A stretch of 64,000 bases of DNA from Bacteroidia bacterium (GCA_009929445.1 SAAL01000002.1:1-64000), one strand, 5' to 3'; shown: positions 33,985-42,264, counted from the first letter of the stretch. The notes: generated by a model not told the origin, from the letters alone. Numbers and translations: made by a program.

Positions 33985-34011
33985 AAAAGCCCCACACTCG
34001 GGGCTTTTTTT
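33985..34011 (+). terminator. Terminator of the lipoprotein gene
   Basis: AAAGCCCC and GGGGCTTT form a short GC stem followed by seven T residues. It lies between the rightward moron and the leftward structural block. Confidence 0.85.
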
Positions 34012-34017
34012 ATTTTA

Positions 34018-34037
34018 AACAGGCAGGAGTGTCTGTT
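34018..34037. repeat. AACAGGCA/TGTCTGTT palindrome
   Basis: A second copy of the palindrome at 24060-24079, here abutting the 3' end of the leftward gene. Confidence 0.6.
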
Positions 34038-34480
34038 CACTCTTCTGCCGTATCATCTTCAAAGTCTGTTTTGAAGGTGATGCGGTAAACGAACAGCCCG
34101 AGGCGGTTGTTTTCTTTTGCCTGCGAGGTGCGGGAGAGGGCGTGGAAGTGCGGGGTTTCAAATCCCTGCAGGGCGGCGTATGTGTCAGCTATGACGTCGT
34201 AAGGCTGCAATGCCTGTTCCCTTGCTTCGGGCGGGGCTTCGGAGTTGGTGCGCTCCATCGGATCAAAGGCGAGGCGGATGCTGATATTTGCCTCGCAGTA
34301 TTGTGACGTTTCCACGATATCTCTCGCGGAAGTTATGCCGATAGAAATCAAAGCACACGGAAAACGGACTGCCGGACGTTCCGCCTGAGTTTCGAGCTGT
34401 GCAGTGTCCCAGTCTATCCATTTTAGGGAGGGAACTTTTTCTTTCAGGCGGGCGATTAATGCCGAATATATTACCTTCAT
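34037..34480 (-). CDS. Tail completion/terminator-like protein
   Basis: This 147-residue protein has an alpha/beta pattern: an N-terminal helix (MKVIYSALIARLKEKVPSLK), a central strand VRFPCALISIGI, and a C-terminal strand FVYRITFKTDFED. This resembles phage tail terminator or head-tail completion proteins. Its position after the gpG-like gene supports that, but the family is not certain. The start at 34480 excludes a palindromic repeat just upstream. Confidence 0.5.
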   Translation of the reverse strand: MKVIYSALIARLKEKVPSLKWIDWDTAQLETQAERPAVRFPCALISIGITSARDIVETSQYCEANISIRLAFDPMERTNSEAPPEAREQALQPYDVIADTYAALQGFETPHFHALSRTSQAKENNRLGLFVYRITFKTDFEDDTAEE

Positions 34481-34520
34481 TCTATCGGGAATTAAATGGT
34501 TATTAAATGATATTTCAGAG

Positions 34521-34540
34521 AGACGACGCATGCATCGTCT
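34521..34540. repeat. AGACGACGCATGCATCGTCT palindrome
   Basis: A GCATGC-centred near-perfect palindrome flanked by GAG and CTACGG, related to the copies at 29240, 38242 and 42203. It lies in the gap between two leftward genes. Confidence 0.7.
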
Positions 34541-35038
34541 CTACGGTTTAATTATCTCAATGAATCGGCGACGGATATTCTCCTGAATCTTATTGACTAA
34601 GATAACCGATTTTCCAAAAAACGGACGTGGCTTCATGACGAAGGACTTTTTACCGTAGATTTTAGCCGGCAGCCCGAACTGGTGGACGGCCGCGTAAGGC
34701 TTATCGTTTGTAATTCTCGCGCCGTCCTGTGTCCGCACGTAGCTGATGGCATTGGCGAGCTCGCGGGTTTCGCCGGATAGAATTTTCGCCGTTGTTCTCG
34801 CTTTTGAGAATTTTCCTGTTTGCCCGCTATGTCCGTACCAGTCCGATTCGGGCTTTCGGCGTTCTACTTCGGGCCACTTCTCGAGGTTTTCGTCCGTAAA
34901 ACCTTCGTCCAGGAATGACTGCTTAAAATGATTCACAGCTTCAATGCCGAGCATATCTTTTATATCCTCGCCTGTAACGTAGTTATTTAGTTCCTCTATT
35001 TTTTGAGGGAAAAGACGAGCAAATTCAGATAAATCCAT
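34541..35038 (-). CDS. Phage virion morphogenesis protein (Mu gpG-like)
   Basis: This 165-residue protein matches the gpG/tail completion pattern: helical N terminus, KILSGETRELANAISY in the middle, NDKPYAAVHQFGLPAK, and a C-terminal MKPRPFFGKS segment. Mu gpG-type proteins join heads and tails. It belongs to the leftward structural block downstream of the portal fusion. Confidence 0.78.
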   Translation of the reverse strand: MDLSEFARLFPQKIEELNNYVTGEDIKDMLGIEAVNHFKQSFLDEGFTDENLEKWPEVERRKPESDWYGHSGQTGKFSKARTTAKILSGETRELANAISYVRTQDGARITNDKPYAAVHQFGLPAKIYGKKSFVMKPRPFFGKSVILVNKIQENIRRRFIEIIKP

Positions 35039-35093
35039 AGTTTTGAAAATAATTTATTCCTATTTTTGCATCTTGAATATTAACCGTAACGCT

Positions 35094-35417
35094 ATGCGAA
35101 TGACTCATCAATACGCTAAAATACTTGATGCCGCACTTCTGTCATTTTCTCACCATCCGATAGATGCCGATGAGTTGTTTGCAAAGCAGCTACCTTTCGA
35201 TGGTGAGATAATAGACTTTCTTCTTTCGGATGGCAGCATAAAACGCAACGGCCGCAATTTTGAAATAACCTATAAGGGTAGAATGCGTATAGACGGAAAC
35301 GGCTTTGTCCGCGAGCGCCGCATTCAGGTTGGGACATATACCGCAAGTATCGTTGCAGCTGTCTGTTCTATCCTTACAGTACTTGCCTATCTGATAGATA
35401 AGTTCCTGTTTGCTTGA
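35094..35417 (+). CDS. Small membrane-anchored protein against the head block
   Basis: This 107-residue protein has a soluble, winged-helix-like N-terminal part (IIDFLLSDGSIKRNGRNFEI then TYKGRMRIDG) and a single C-terminal membrane helix (ASIVAAVCSILTVLAYLI). It is the only rightward gene inside the leftward structural block and lies next to the portal-MuF-toxin gene. An antisense frame (35190-35492) competes but is less protein-like. The function is unknown; an immunity role against the neighbouring toxin domain is speculative. Confidence 0.6.
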   Translation: MRMTHQYAKILDAALLSFSHHPIDADELFAKQLPFDGEIIDFLLSDGSIKRNGRNFEITYKGRMRIDGNGFVRERRIQVGTYTASIVAAVCSILTVLAYLIDKFLFA

Positions 35418-35550
35418 AAATTGCTCCCATTCTGCCGCTGCTTTTCTTTGTTCGGAGCGATTCAGCTGATTGAAATAAATCTTTTTGTCCATTTTTTTGA
35501 AAATTAGAAAATATTTTACTCTTTGTGGAACAATATTTGAAATAAAGTAT

Positions 35551-35632
35551 TATATTTGCAGAAGTATTAAATGCTTCTTGTGATGCGGGCAGGGTTGAAA
35601 CCTGTTCTAACTGCAAGGAGCATTTTTTATTT
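35551..35632 (+). ncRNA. Candidate small RNA with terminator hairpin
   Basis: TATATTTG (35551-35558) is a perfect -7 box. AAATGCTTCTTG (35569-35580) pairs with CAAGGAGCATTT (35614-35625) with one wobble and is followed by TTTT. An inner CAGG/CCTG hairpin lies near 35590-35604. A transcript of roughly 60-70 nt is predicted, ending at the 3' edge of the toxin domain coding region. No -33 element was found at the ideal distance. Confidence 0.45.
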
Positions 35633-38221
35633 CACAATGATATTAAGCATATAAACATGTTCTTTGCCATTTCTAATTTCAACATTTAGGCGCAAATTTA
35701 ACCCGTTGTGAAATAATTTATAATACCTATACCCGGTAACACCACGATTAACCTTATTAATGTAGTTGTGCCTCTCGGGATTTAATCCCGCCTCGGTTAA
35801 GAACTGTGCTTTTTTGATAATAACGTGAATATCTTTTGACAAATCTTTCAAATGGTTTTCTGTGAAGTGTGAGGCAATATCATTTACACTTCTCCTGTTG
35901 ACGTGAATTTCTCCGGAAACAAAATTATCAGCTTCTATTCTTAATCCATACTCCGGAATATTCTCTTTTGCCCATTCGCGTATTTCTTTGTCTTTCAGCT
36001 TTCGCCTTTTTTTTCTCGCTCTTTCTTCTGCATCCGCTGCCATTTTGCATATTCCGCACTGCGGGATTACCGGCGGATTTTCATCATCGGACAATTGTAA
36101 TAACGACTTAAAATTACCTCCCGACGTCCGTCGTTTACATTTATCAAAATAGGGGCACACACCTTTGATATAGGGGTGCTCTTTCATATTTATCATTTGG
36201 GCGGTTTTGCCCGGATTGTTTTTAAATACCGGATTTACCAGGTCGGCGGGCGGGACTTCCGTTACGTCCTTATTGGTAGGGCGAACGGAGCAGGCGCAGT
36301 TCCACGCGCTGGGCGGCATGTGGGTATCCCACCACGGGTGCTCAATCGGCAGAATGGTTCCTACGTACTCCAGGTGTTCCTCACGCTGTACGGATGCAGT
36401 GCTTTCAATGTATTCGAGGTTTGGATAAACATGCTTCGTTTCGAGCGCCTTGCGGTAATTTACGGCCGATCGAGCGGCGCGTACGGCGGTGTTGTATTCC
36501 GTCTGGAGCCAGTTGATGTTGTAATCCTTTGAAACCTGCAACGCAAGTTTTTTGAATTCCCGAAATGATCTTAAATTTCCATCTTCGTCATAAAGCAGCG
36601 CAACGATTTCCTCCGTCTGTCGGTGGTTTTTGAAAGCGGAGAAAACGGCCGTGTTGTGCCGGAACTCGTTGATAAATTCTTCGTTTTTCTTTCCAAATTC
36701 CGGTTCGGAAAAAACGGAATTAATTCCCTGTTGAAGAGCATCGTTTGTAAGTTTGAAGAGCGGTTCTGAAACAACCGGTTGCTCCCTGCCTTCTTTTTCG
36801 TTGTTATACACCTCGTCCAATGCTTCCTGCAGAAGTTTATCCAGGTCGATGGCGTATTTATCCGCCAGGGTAAGTTTACCGGTAATACTGTCGGTTAATT
36901 TCGTCGCGAAGTTCCGTTGATCTCTCTGCCCCCCGACCCCCTGAAGGGGGAGTTGAGGGGCGTAGGCGAAAAAACGGTCAAGTAGTTTTTTCTTTTTAGG
37001 CTGTTTTTCAGAATCTTCTTTTTTATCCGGTTTTTCATTGTCCGAATTTTCGGGATCGGTTTCCTCCTCCTGATTGTCACCCGCAATATTTTGTTCGGTA
37101 TCTGAAGAGTTACGCCTGGCGATTGGCTCACCGTCTTTAGGCACCGGGATGCTGTATTTATCGTGCAGGTAGGACGCCGGAATTTCTAAAATCTCGGAGA
37201 GCTGCAGGATTTCTGAAACTTCCAACTCCTCCGCCGCTTCGGGAAATATAAAGCTGCCGCCTTTGACCGGGAATCCCCGTTTTTCAAGTACCGGCAAGAT
37301 AAGCTGATTCAGCACGCGCTGCACAAACTTCATATCGGAGCGGTTTTTTCCTTCTTCCACCGCTTTATGAACCTCGCCCAGCGAGCGGGCACCTTTGTCG
37401 CCCTGTACGGTGGTCAGGGTTTGGCCAAGGATAGTAATCAGCATTTCCTCGTTACAGGCACGCCGGAAATCGTCGTACGACGTGCCGGAACTTCCCGAGC
37501 CGGTGTTGTTGGTGGTTTCTACTTCCGATTCTTTGGGAATGACAACCCAAGGCGCCGAGCCCCCTTGCTCGAGTGCCTGCTCCAATAACTTCCGGCTTTC
37601 GGGATCGTAGCTGGAATATTTTCCTACCCGCTGGGGCATTCCAAATATTTCAAGCCATTGGGCATAATCACCAAACCCGCCTCGCTTCCAGATGACGAAC
37701 GGAGCTGATTTTAGGAATAATCCATAATCTCGCTTTTTGCCGATGACGAGAATATTATCGTCGCCGTCGTACGGTATTCCGGTTTCGTCTGTGTCATTGA
37801 TCAGGATGGTCTGATTTTGCAGGTTGATATGTTTTTTTGGAATTTCATACACGCTCAGTCCGTCTGAGAAGTCAAACTCAATACCGGTTCGTCCCCAGAA
37901 CCGCACGTCCAAAAGTAACCGTATCAGCTCCTCGAATTCAAGCGTATCAATCAGCATGGTAATTTCCGGCACTTCCTCGCCTTTTGCATTTTGAAAAGTG
38001 AGTTCGGAGTTCGCCACCGCGTCCTTCCGCTTGCTTACGGCATCCGCCAGTATCCCGTCGATAAGCAGGTCTTCAAACAGGTCGTACAGCCGCTTCATCC
38101 GCCCGCTGTCGGCCGACTGCATTGCATTCCGCCACTCGCCCACATCCGAGGCTCTGCGTTGCGGAGATTTGATAATTAGTTGATTGATGACGAGTTTGTC
38201 GTCAGGTTTTTGTTTTGCCAT
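35627..38221 (-). CDS. Portal - MuF head morphogenesis - nuclease toxin fusion
   Basis: The 864-residue protein joins three modules. Residues 1 to about 400 are a DUF935/Mu gp29-like portal. A Glu/Lys-rich linker (about 400-460) contains a repeat-encoded APQLPLQGVGGQRDQ. A MuF (gp30-like) domain follows, with NWLQTEYNTAVRAARSA and HMPPSAWNCACSVRPT. The last 110 residues (IHVNRRSVNDIASHF, then IINKVNRGVTGYRY-like strands) resemble barnase/EndoU/colicin-type nuclease domains found at MuF C termini. The start at 38221 is preceded by a palindrome. The toxin assignment is by pattern. Confidence 0.82.
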   Translation of the reverse strand: MAKQKPDDKLVINQLIIKSPQRRASDVGEWRNAMQSADSGRMKRLYDLFEDLLIDGILADAVSKRKDAVANSELTFQNAKGEEVPEITMLIDTLEFEELIRLLLDVRFWGRTGIEFDFSDGLSVYEIPKKHINLQNQTILINDTDETGIPYDGDDNILVIGKKRDYGLFLKSAPFVIWKRGGFGDYAQWLEIFGMPQRVGKYSSYDPESRKLLEQALEQGGSAPWVVIPKESEVETTNNTGSGSSGTSYDDFRRACNEEMLITILGQTLTTVQGDKGARSLGEVHKAVEEGKNRSDMKFVQRVLNQLILPVLEKRGFPVKGGSFIFPEAAEELEVSEILQLSEILEIPASYLHDKYSIPVPKDGEPIARRNSSDTEQNIAGDNQEEETDPENSDNEKPDKKEDSEKQPKKKKLLDRFFAYAPQLPLQGVGGQRDQRNFATKLTDSITGKLTLADKYAIDLDKLLQEALDEVYNNEKEGREQPVVSEPLFKLTNDALQQGINSVFSEPEFGKKNEEFINEFRHNTAVFSAFKNHRQTEEIVALLYDEDGNLRSFREFKKLALQVSKDYNINWLQTEYNTAVRAARSAVNYRKALETKHVYPNLEYIESTASVQREEHLEYVGTILPIEHPWWDTHMPPSAWNCACSVRPTNKDVTEVPPADLVNPVFKNNPGKTAQMINMKEHPYIKGVCPYFDKCKRRTSGGNFKSLLQLSDDENPPVIPQCGICKMAADAEERARKKRRKLKDKEIREWAKENIPEYGLRIEADNFVSGEIHVNRRSVNDIASHFTENHLKDLSKDIHVIIKKAQFLTEAGLNPERHNYINKVNRGVTGYRYYKLFHNGLNLRLNVEIRNGKEHVYMLNIIVK
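36927..36970. repeat. In-frame CCCCCTGAAGGGGG repeat in the portal linker
   Basis: GACCCCCTGAAGGGGGAGTT followed by GAGGGGCG lies within the linker of the portal-MuF fusion, encoding about 14 residues without disturbing the frame. Confidence 0.75.
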
Positions 38222-38241
38222 CTTTGAATAGTTTGAAGAGA

Positions 38242-38255
38242 CGGAGCATGCTCCG
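38242..38255. repeat. CGGAGCATGCTCCG palindrome, second copy
   Basis: Identical to 29240-29253. It lies in the 40-bp gap between the gp36-like gene and the portal fusion. Confidence 0.75.
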
Positions 38256-38261
38256 CCTGTA

Positions 38262-38678
38262 CTAAAAATGTTGGTTTTTTTTCGGGTTGCTGCCAAATTT
38301 AATCACTCCGGCCGTTGCGGTTCCGGTGTTGTCTTTGGCCTCCGGGAGATCGGGAGAGATATCGCCTTTTTGTACAGCTTTAAGCCACGCAACGGCGCGG
38401 TCGTAGCGATGCTGGCGCAGTTCCAGACTGACTCCGGCATTCGACAGGTTGATAAAGTGCCAAACGGCGATATCTTTCACAAAAATGAGCAGCAAAGCAT
38501 TCCGCTCCGTTCCCACGGCTGCGAATATTGTCTCCCGGTCATAAGCCGCCAGATACCCTTTTGCTTCCGCCACAGCGCCGTCAATGGCAGCTGCAAGGAT
38601 TGCGTCGTCACCGCCTGTAATGGTTTCAAGATTTTCCGCGTACAGGTGCGTGGTTAATTCTCCGGTGGTTAAGAACAT
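38262..38678 (-). CDS. Mu gp36-like protein (DUF1320)
   Basis: This 138-residue protein has the DUF1320 layout: N-terminal LTTGELTTHLYAENLETI, AAAIDGAVAEAKGYLAAYDR near residue 35 and a helical region RYDRAVAWLKAVQKGD. In Mu, gp36 belongs to the head-completion genes. I chose the ATG at 38678 (MFLTTGEL); the longer frame has no family resemblance. It overlaps the upstream gene by 10 bp. Confidence 0.72.
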   Translation of the reverse strand: MFLTTGELTTHLYAENLETITGGDDAILAAAIDGAVAEAKGYLAAYDRETIFAAVGTERNALLLIFVKDIAVWHFINLSNAGVSLELRQHRYDRAVAWLKAVQKGDISPDLPEAKDNTGTATAGVIKFGSNPKKNQHF

Positions 38679-38956
38679 GGTTTGCCTCCTTTCGCTGCAT
38701 CGGTATCGTAGAAGCAAACTCCGTCAAAATCTTTCCCGCACTTTTTTTCAAATTTCAAAAGTCCGGCATGTTGTTTTTTCCGAATATCCTCACGCGCCCA
38801 CACGTGATATTTGTTACCGAAAAAGAAAACACGGTACCGTTTTCCCGTTTTCTTGTGAAGCTCGTCGGCTTTTTTTACCGCTTTCAGGAATTGCGAGTTG
38901 CGCCCCTGAAACCGGATGCGTAATTTTTTGAAGAAATTAAATAGTCTTTTAATCAT
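38669..38956 (-). CDS. Small basic phage protein
   Basis: This 95-residue Lys-rich protein has KKADELHKKTGKRYRVFFFG followed by NKYHVW, a pattern seen in small proteins beside Bacteroidota phage terminases. It overlaps the gp36-like gene by 10 bp and starts 2 bp after the terminase stop, so it is in the operon. The function is unknown. Confidence 0.6.
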   Translation of the reverse strand: MIKRLFNFFKKLRIRFQGRNSQFLKAVKKADELHKKTGKRYRVFFFGNKYHVWAREDIRKKQHAGLLKFEKKCGKDFDGVCFYDTDAAKGGKPCS

Positions 38957-38958
38957 GG

Positions 38959-40497
38959 TTAATACCTTTTTAAATTAGTGGCTCTGCGCCCGATTTTGTA
39001 ACTATCAGTTGTGAGCGTAGCCATTTTCTGATTAATAATCCAAAGCCCGCCTTCTATCGCATCGGGGCCGTCGGCCGGAGCTTTCATTCCGGGACTAAAC
39101 ATCTTGAACTGCTCCACGAGCCGTTTCATGTGTGGATTGTCTTTTTCCCTGATATTGAAAACAAGGCGGTTGGTTCTTACCCACGGTTCAAGTCCGCCTT
39201 CAATCCTTGAGAATTTATCCGGTTTTTTTCGAGTGTCCGGCAGTACGCCGATATGATAATTTGCTTCAACACCTTTTTTGTAGAAAAGCGGCATAAATAC
39301 CTGATCAAAAAATGGTGCCTGGAGCGTATTATTCTCAATGTAGTTGTAGAGTTGCGTTTTGTTATTTACATACGCATCTACGGCGTAAAACCAATCGACA
39401 AACTCATCATTCGTAACCCGATCAAGCCAGCCGGTTATTACATAGAAATTATTATCGTGATAGCCCATAAGCCAAAGCGCCTTGGTAGAGTTCTGCCGGT
39501 CGGTGGTATTGTTGCTCGGGCTTGGGTCGGCATAAGCCAGCAGGAAGTGGAACTTTTGGAGCGGCGGGACTTCCCCGAAAGTAAGTTCTTTGAAAACGGC
39601 ACCTTCGATGATCGGGTTATTCATGTACTCCTTCTGGAAAGAGCGATAGCCCATAAACTTTTCCATTTCCTCCACTTCCTGCTTTGTCCATTTTTCCTTC
39701 CAGGTAACATTTCCATTTTTATCGTAAATGTTTACCTGCGAAACTTCGACTCCTTCCGTTTCGGAAAGACGAGCAAGGACGCTGTCTTTGCCGATGAGGT
39801 TACCCACCATGATGAAGCGTCCGCGTCCTCCGTCGAGCGTACCGAAAAGGGCTTCTTTCACCCAGTCGGTAAGTTTGCTTACTCGTGAAGCGTTGAGGGT
39901 CAGTTCGTCGTCGTCCAGGTCATCAATAACGATGTAATCCGGCCGCTGGTCGCGATACCGGAGACCACGAGGAGACTGCCCACGACCCAGCGCAAAAAAG
40001 GCACATCCGTCACGGGTAACAAAATTACCCTCCGCCCAGTGCCCGGAATTATATTGCTCCCCAAAGTCATGTATGTATCGCTGATTGAATTGAAGCTCGC
40101 TTTGCAGGTCGGAAAGGAGGGTGTTGGCGTTGTCCTGCGACTTCCCAACAATGACCATCACGTTTAATTCCCGTACTTGCTGGCATTTGAGCCAAAGCGG
40201 GATAAATACGTCCATGTGAGTAGATTTAGCGTGGGCGCGTGCCCACTTGAAAACCGCTTTCAGGTTTTTGCTTTTCAGAATTCGATTAGCGGCTTTGATT
40301 TGAAAGCTGCCGGATTTGCATTTGGCGAAGTGCGGAAAATAATACTCTACAAAAAAAGCATAATCGTTCCTTGCCCGCTTGATGCGCGCCAGCTGATCTG
40401 CTTTGGTTTCGCTTTGGTTAACTGTGGTCTGCTGACGAACTTCCTCGTTGTGCAGCTGCCAGATGCTTAGAGCGTCCCTGATGCTTTTCTGTGCCAT
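38959..40497 (-). CDS. Terminase large subunit (Mu gp28-like)
   Basis: This 512-residue packaging motor cuts and pumps DNA into proheads. The ATPase half has a variant Walker A, KWARAHAKST near residue 88, and Walker B YIVIDDLDDDE near residue 190. The nuclease half has LAYADPSPS near residue 320, with acidic residues downstream (DGPDAIEGG). In a Mu-like phage it would package headful lengths that include host DNA next to the prophage. Confidence 0.9.
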   Translation of the reverse strand: MAQKSIRDALSIWQLHNEEVRQQTTVNQSETKADQLARIKRARNDYAFFVEYYFPHFAKCKSGSFQIKAANRILKSKNLKAVFKWARAHAKSTHMDVFIPLWLKCQQVRELNVMVIVGKSQDNANTLLSDLQSELQFNQRYIHDFGEQYNSGHWAEGNFVTRDGCAFFALGRGQSPRGLRYRDQRPDYIVIDDLDDDELTLNASRVSKLTDWVKEALFGTLDGGRGRFIMVGNLIGKDSVLARLSETEGVEVSQVNIYDKNGNVTWKEKWTKQEVEEMEKFMGYRSFQKEYMNNPIIEGAVFKELTFGEVPPLQKFHFLLAYADPSPSNNTTDRQNSTKALWLMGYHDNNFYVITGWLDRVTNDEFVDWFYAVDAYVNNKTQLYNYIENNTLQAPFFDQVFMPLFYKKGVEANYHIGVLPDTRKKPDKFSRIEGGLEPWVRTNRLVFNIREKDNPHMKRLVEQFKMFSPGMKAPADGPDAIEGGLWIINQKMATLTTDSYKIGRRATNLKRY

Positions 40498-40600
40498 TGT
40501 AATGTTTTTTCCACTCGCAGAGTTTCGCGTTCAACCGTTTTTCACCGATGGAATTAATCCTGTCGGCATAAAAATCCAATTGTTTGATTCCCGCTGACAT
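40418..40600 (-). CDS. Small protein overlapping the terminase start
   Basis: The N-terminal 40 residues of this 60-residue frame (IKQLDFYADRINSIGEKRLN and following) look like genuine protein; the rest overlaps the terminase gene by 80 bp in another frame. It lies between the two terminase genes. It could be a truncated or coupled small gene. Confidence 0.42.
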   Translation of the reverse strand: MSAGIKQLDFYADRINSIGEKRLNAKLCEWKKHYNGTEKHQGRSKHLAAAQRGSSSADHS

Positions 40601-40605
40601 ATTAT

Positions 40606-41082
40606 TTACATTTTGGTAATGTGCTCGTTGATATACAAGTCCTGATACTTATTAATAGCGCGGATAAGTTCCGGAGTAACTTCCGGGTCAAAGGAGGCGC
40701 GGTACTGTATCCACTTGGAGAAAGCCATAAATACGTCGATGGTGGAGACGATGTTGGCTTTTTTGTCTAACTTTTCGATGGCAGAAGCAAATTTTGAGAG
40801 TTTATCCGGGAGCGCGCTAATCATCTCGATATCGTCACTTTCATAGACCTGATCTAAAATTTTGTTGAGAGCGGCCAGCGACTTATTGATCAGCTCCGGG
40901 CGCGTGACATTGACTCCGGCCCGGCGCGCCGCCCACCCTTCCTTGTCCACCCAACTGGAAATAGTTTGCTCCGACACGCCAACCTTTTCGGCGATCACTT
41001 TCTGAATATCTCCGTTCATGTAGTACATCCGTGCAAGCTCTTTTTTTTGCTCCAACTCTTTTTTTGTTGCTCGTTTTGCCAT
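40606..41082 (-). CDS. Terminase small subunit-like protein
   Basis: This 158-residue protein has an N-terminal helix-turn-helix (GDIQKVIAEKVGVSEQTISS then WVDKEGW) typical of terminase small subunits, followed by a helical oligomerisation region. It would recognise phage DNA for packaging. The start at 41082 (MAKRATKKEL) is chosen because the upstream extension reads through the divergent promoter region. It is the first gene of the leftward block. Confidence 0.75.
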   Translation of the reverse strand: MAKRATKKELEQKKELARMYYMNGDIQKVIAEKVGVSEQTISSWVDKEGWAARRAGVNVTRPELINKSLAALNKILDQVYESDDIEMISALPDKLSKFASAIEKLDKKANIVSTIDVFMAFSKWIQYRASFDPEVTPELIRAINKYQDLYINEHITKM

Positions 41083-41227
41083 ATTGAACCCTTTTTTTTG
41101 AGCAAAATTCGACTTTTCCAGCTTTTTATAAAAATAGATGTGCCATTTTGTCATATCTATTTTGATGTGTATTGATAAAAATGGAATTTTGCGGTACAAT
41201 GATGCCGAAACCAGAAGTTTTTCATTT

Positions 41228-42190
41228 ATGACTAAAAAAGCAAACACATTTTTACTGACAGACGAAAGCGTAAATACGTACGGCTTCCGGCTACTGACCG
41301 GCGGTGCGCTGTTAGACCAGTTCCGCCGCAATCCGGTATTGTTTTACAACCATAACGACATGGACCTGCCGGTAGGGCGATGGGAAAATATCCGGATTGA
41401 GAACACGCAGGTACTGGCCGATGCCGTGTTTGACCTGGAAGATGAATTTGCCAAGAAGATATCCGGGAAAGTGGAGCGCGGATTTTTGCGGGCCGCATCC
41501 GTGGGTCTGCGGATGATAGAAACGTCAGACGATCCTAAGGTTTTGCTGCAGGGACAGCAGCTCCCGACCGTGACTAAATGGATGCTCCGCGAAGCTTCGG
41601 TGGTAACCATCGGGGCCAACCATAACGCGCTCCGGCTTTACGATGCGAATGATCAGCTATTAAGCGACGACCAAATTTTAAAACTATTCGATAACATGGG
41701 GGCGCCAACGCCGCCGCAACAACAAAAGAAAATGAAAAGAGAAATTTTTAACCTGCTTGACCTTGCAGAGGACAGCACCGAGGAGCAAGTTCAATCCGCC
41801 ATTCAGAAGCTGAAGGACGATAATAAAAAGCTCAGCGACGCTGCCTCCAAACGAGAAAAAGCAGACAAAGCGGCACGGACAGCCGAAGCCGTAAAACTAA
41901 CGGACGACGCCATTAAAGATGGCCGCCTGAATGCCGACGGCAAGCAGGACATGCTTGACCTGTTTGACGCAGATTTTGACAAGGCAAAGAAAATGCTTTC
42001 GGCCGTTCCGGTACGCAAAAGCGTGAAAGAGGAAATCGAAAAGCAAAACCAAGGCACAGAAGCAGGGTACCTGGCCAAACTAAACTGGGACGAGCTCGAC
42101 AAAACCGGAAAGCTGAAAGAGCTGAAGGAAAAGCACCCCGATATTTTCAACCAGAAATTTGAGGAAAAATTCGGTACGAAACCAGCGTAG
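41228..42190 (+). CDS. Prohead protease fused to scaffold
   Basis: The N-terminal 150 residues are an HK97-like prohead protease with FYNHNDMDLPVGRW (His) and RGFLRAASVGLRM (Ser). A C-terminal coiled-coil scaffold rich in Lys/Glu/Asp begins near residue 170 (KREIFNLLDLAEDSTEEQVQ). This corresponds to the Mu protease/scaffold pair in one chain of 320 residues. The ATG at 41228 is chosen over an upstream start in the divergent promoter region. Confidence 0.85.
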   Translation: MTKKANTFLLTDESVNTYGFRLLTGGALLDQFRRNPVLFYNHNDMDLPVGRWENIRIENTQVLADAVFDLEDEFAKKISGKVERGFLRAASVGLRMIETSDDPKVLLQGQQLPTVTKWMLREASVVTIGANHNALRLYDANDQLLSDDQILKLFDNMGAPTPPQQQKKMKREIFNLLDLAEDSTEEQVQSAIQKLKDDNKKLSDAASKREKADKAARTAEAVKLTDDAIKDGRLNADGKQDMLDLFDADFDKAKKMLSAVPVRKSVKEEIEKQNQGTEAGYLAKLNWDELDKTGKLKELKEKHPDIFNQKFEEKFGTKPA

Positions 42191-42202
42191 AAAAAAACGT
42201 AG

Positions 42203-42222
42203 AGACGTGGCATGCCACGTCT
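42203..42222. repeat. AGACGTGGCATGCCACGTCT perfect palindrome
   Basis: A 20-bp perfect palindrome flanked by GTAG and GAATAA lies between protease and capsid genes. It belongs to the GCATGC-centred family. Confidence 0.8.
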
Positions 42223-42264
42223 GAATAATACAGTAATAAAAACAAAAAATAAAATTTTTAAGGT

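Noticed and set aside
35190..35492. 100-residue leftward frame opposite the small membrane gene
   Set aside because: Its first 30 residues look plausible but the rest is a mirror of the rightward gene, which has a proper membrane anchor and start region.
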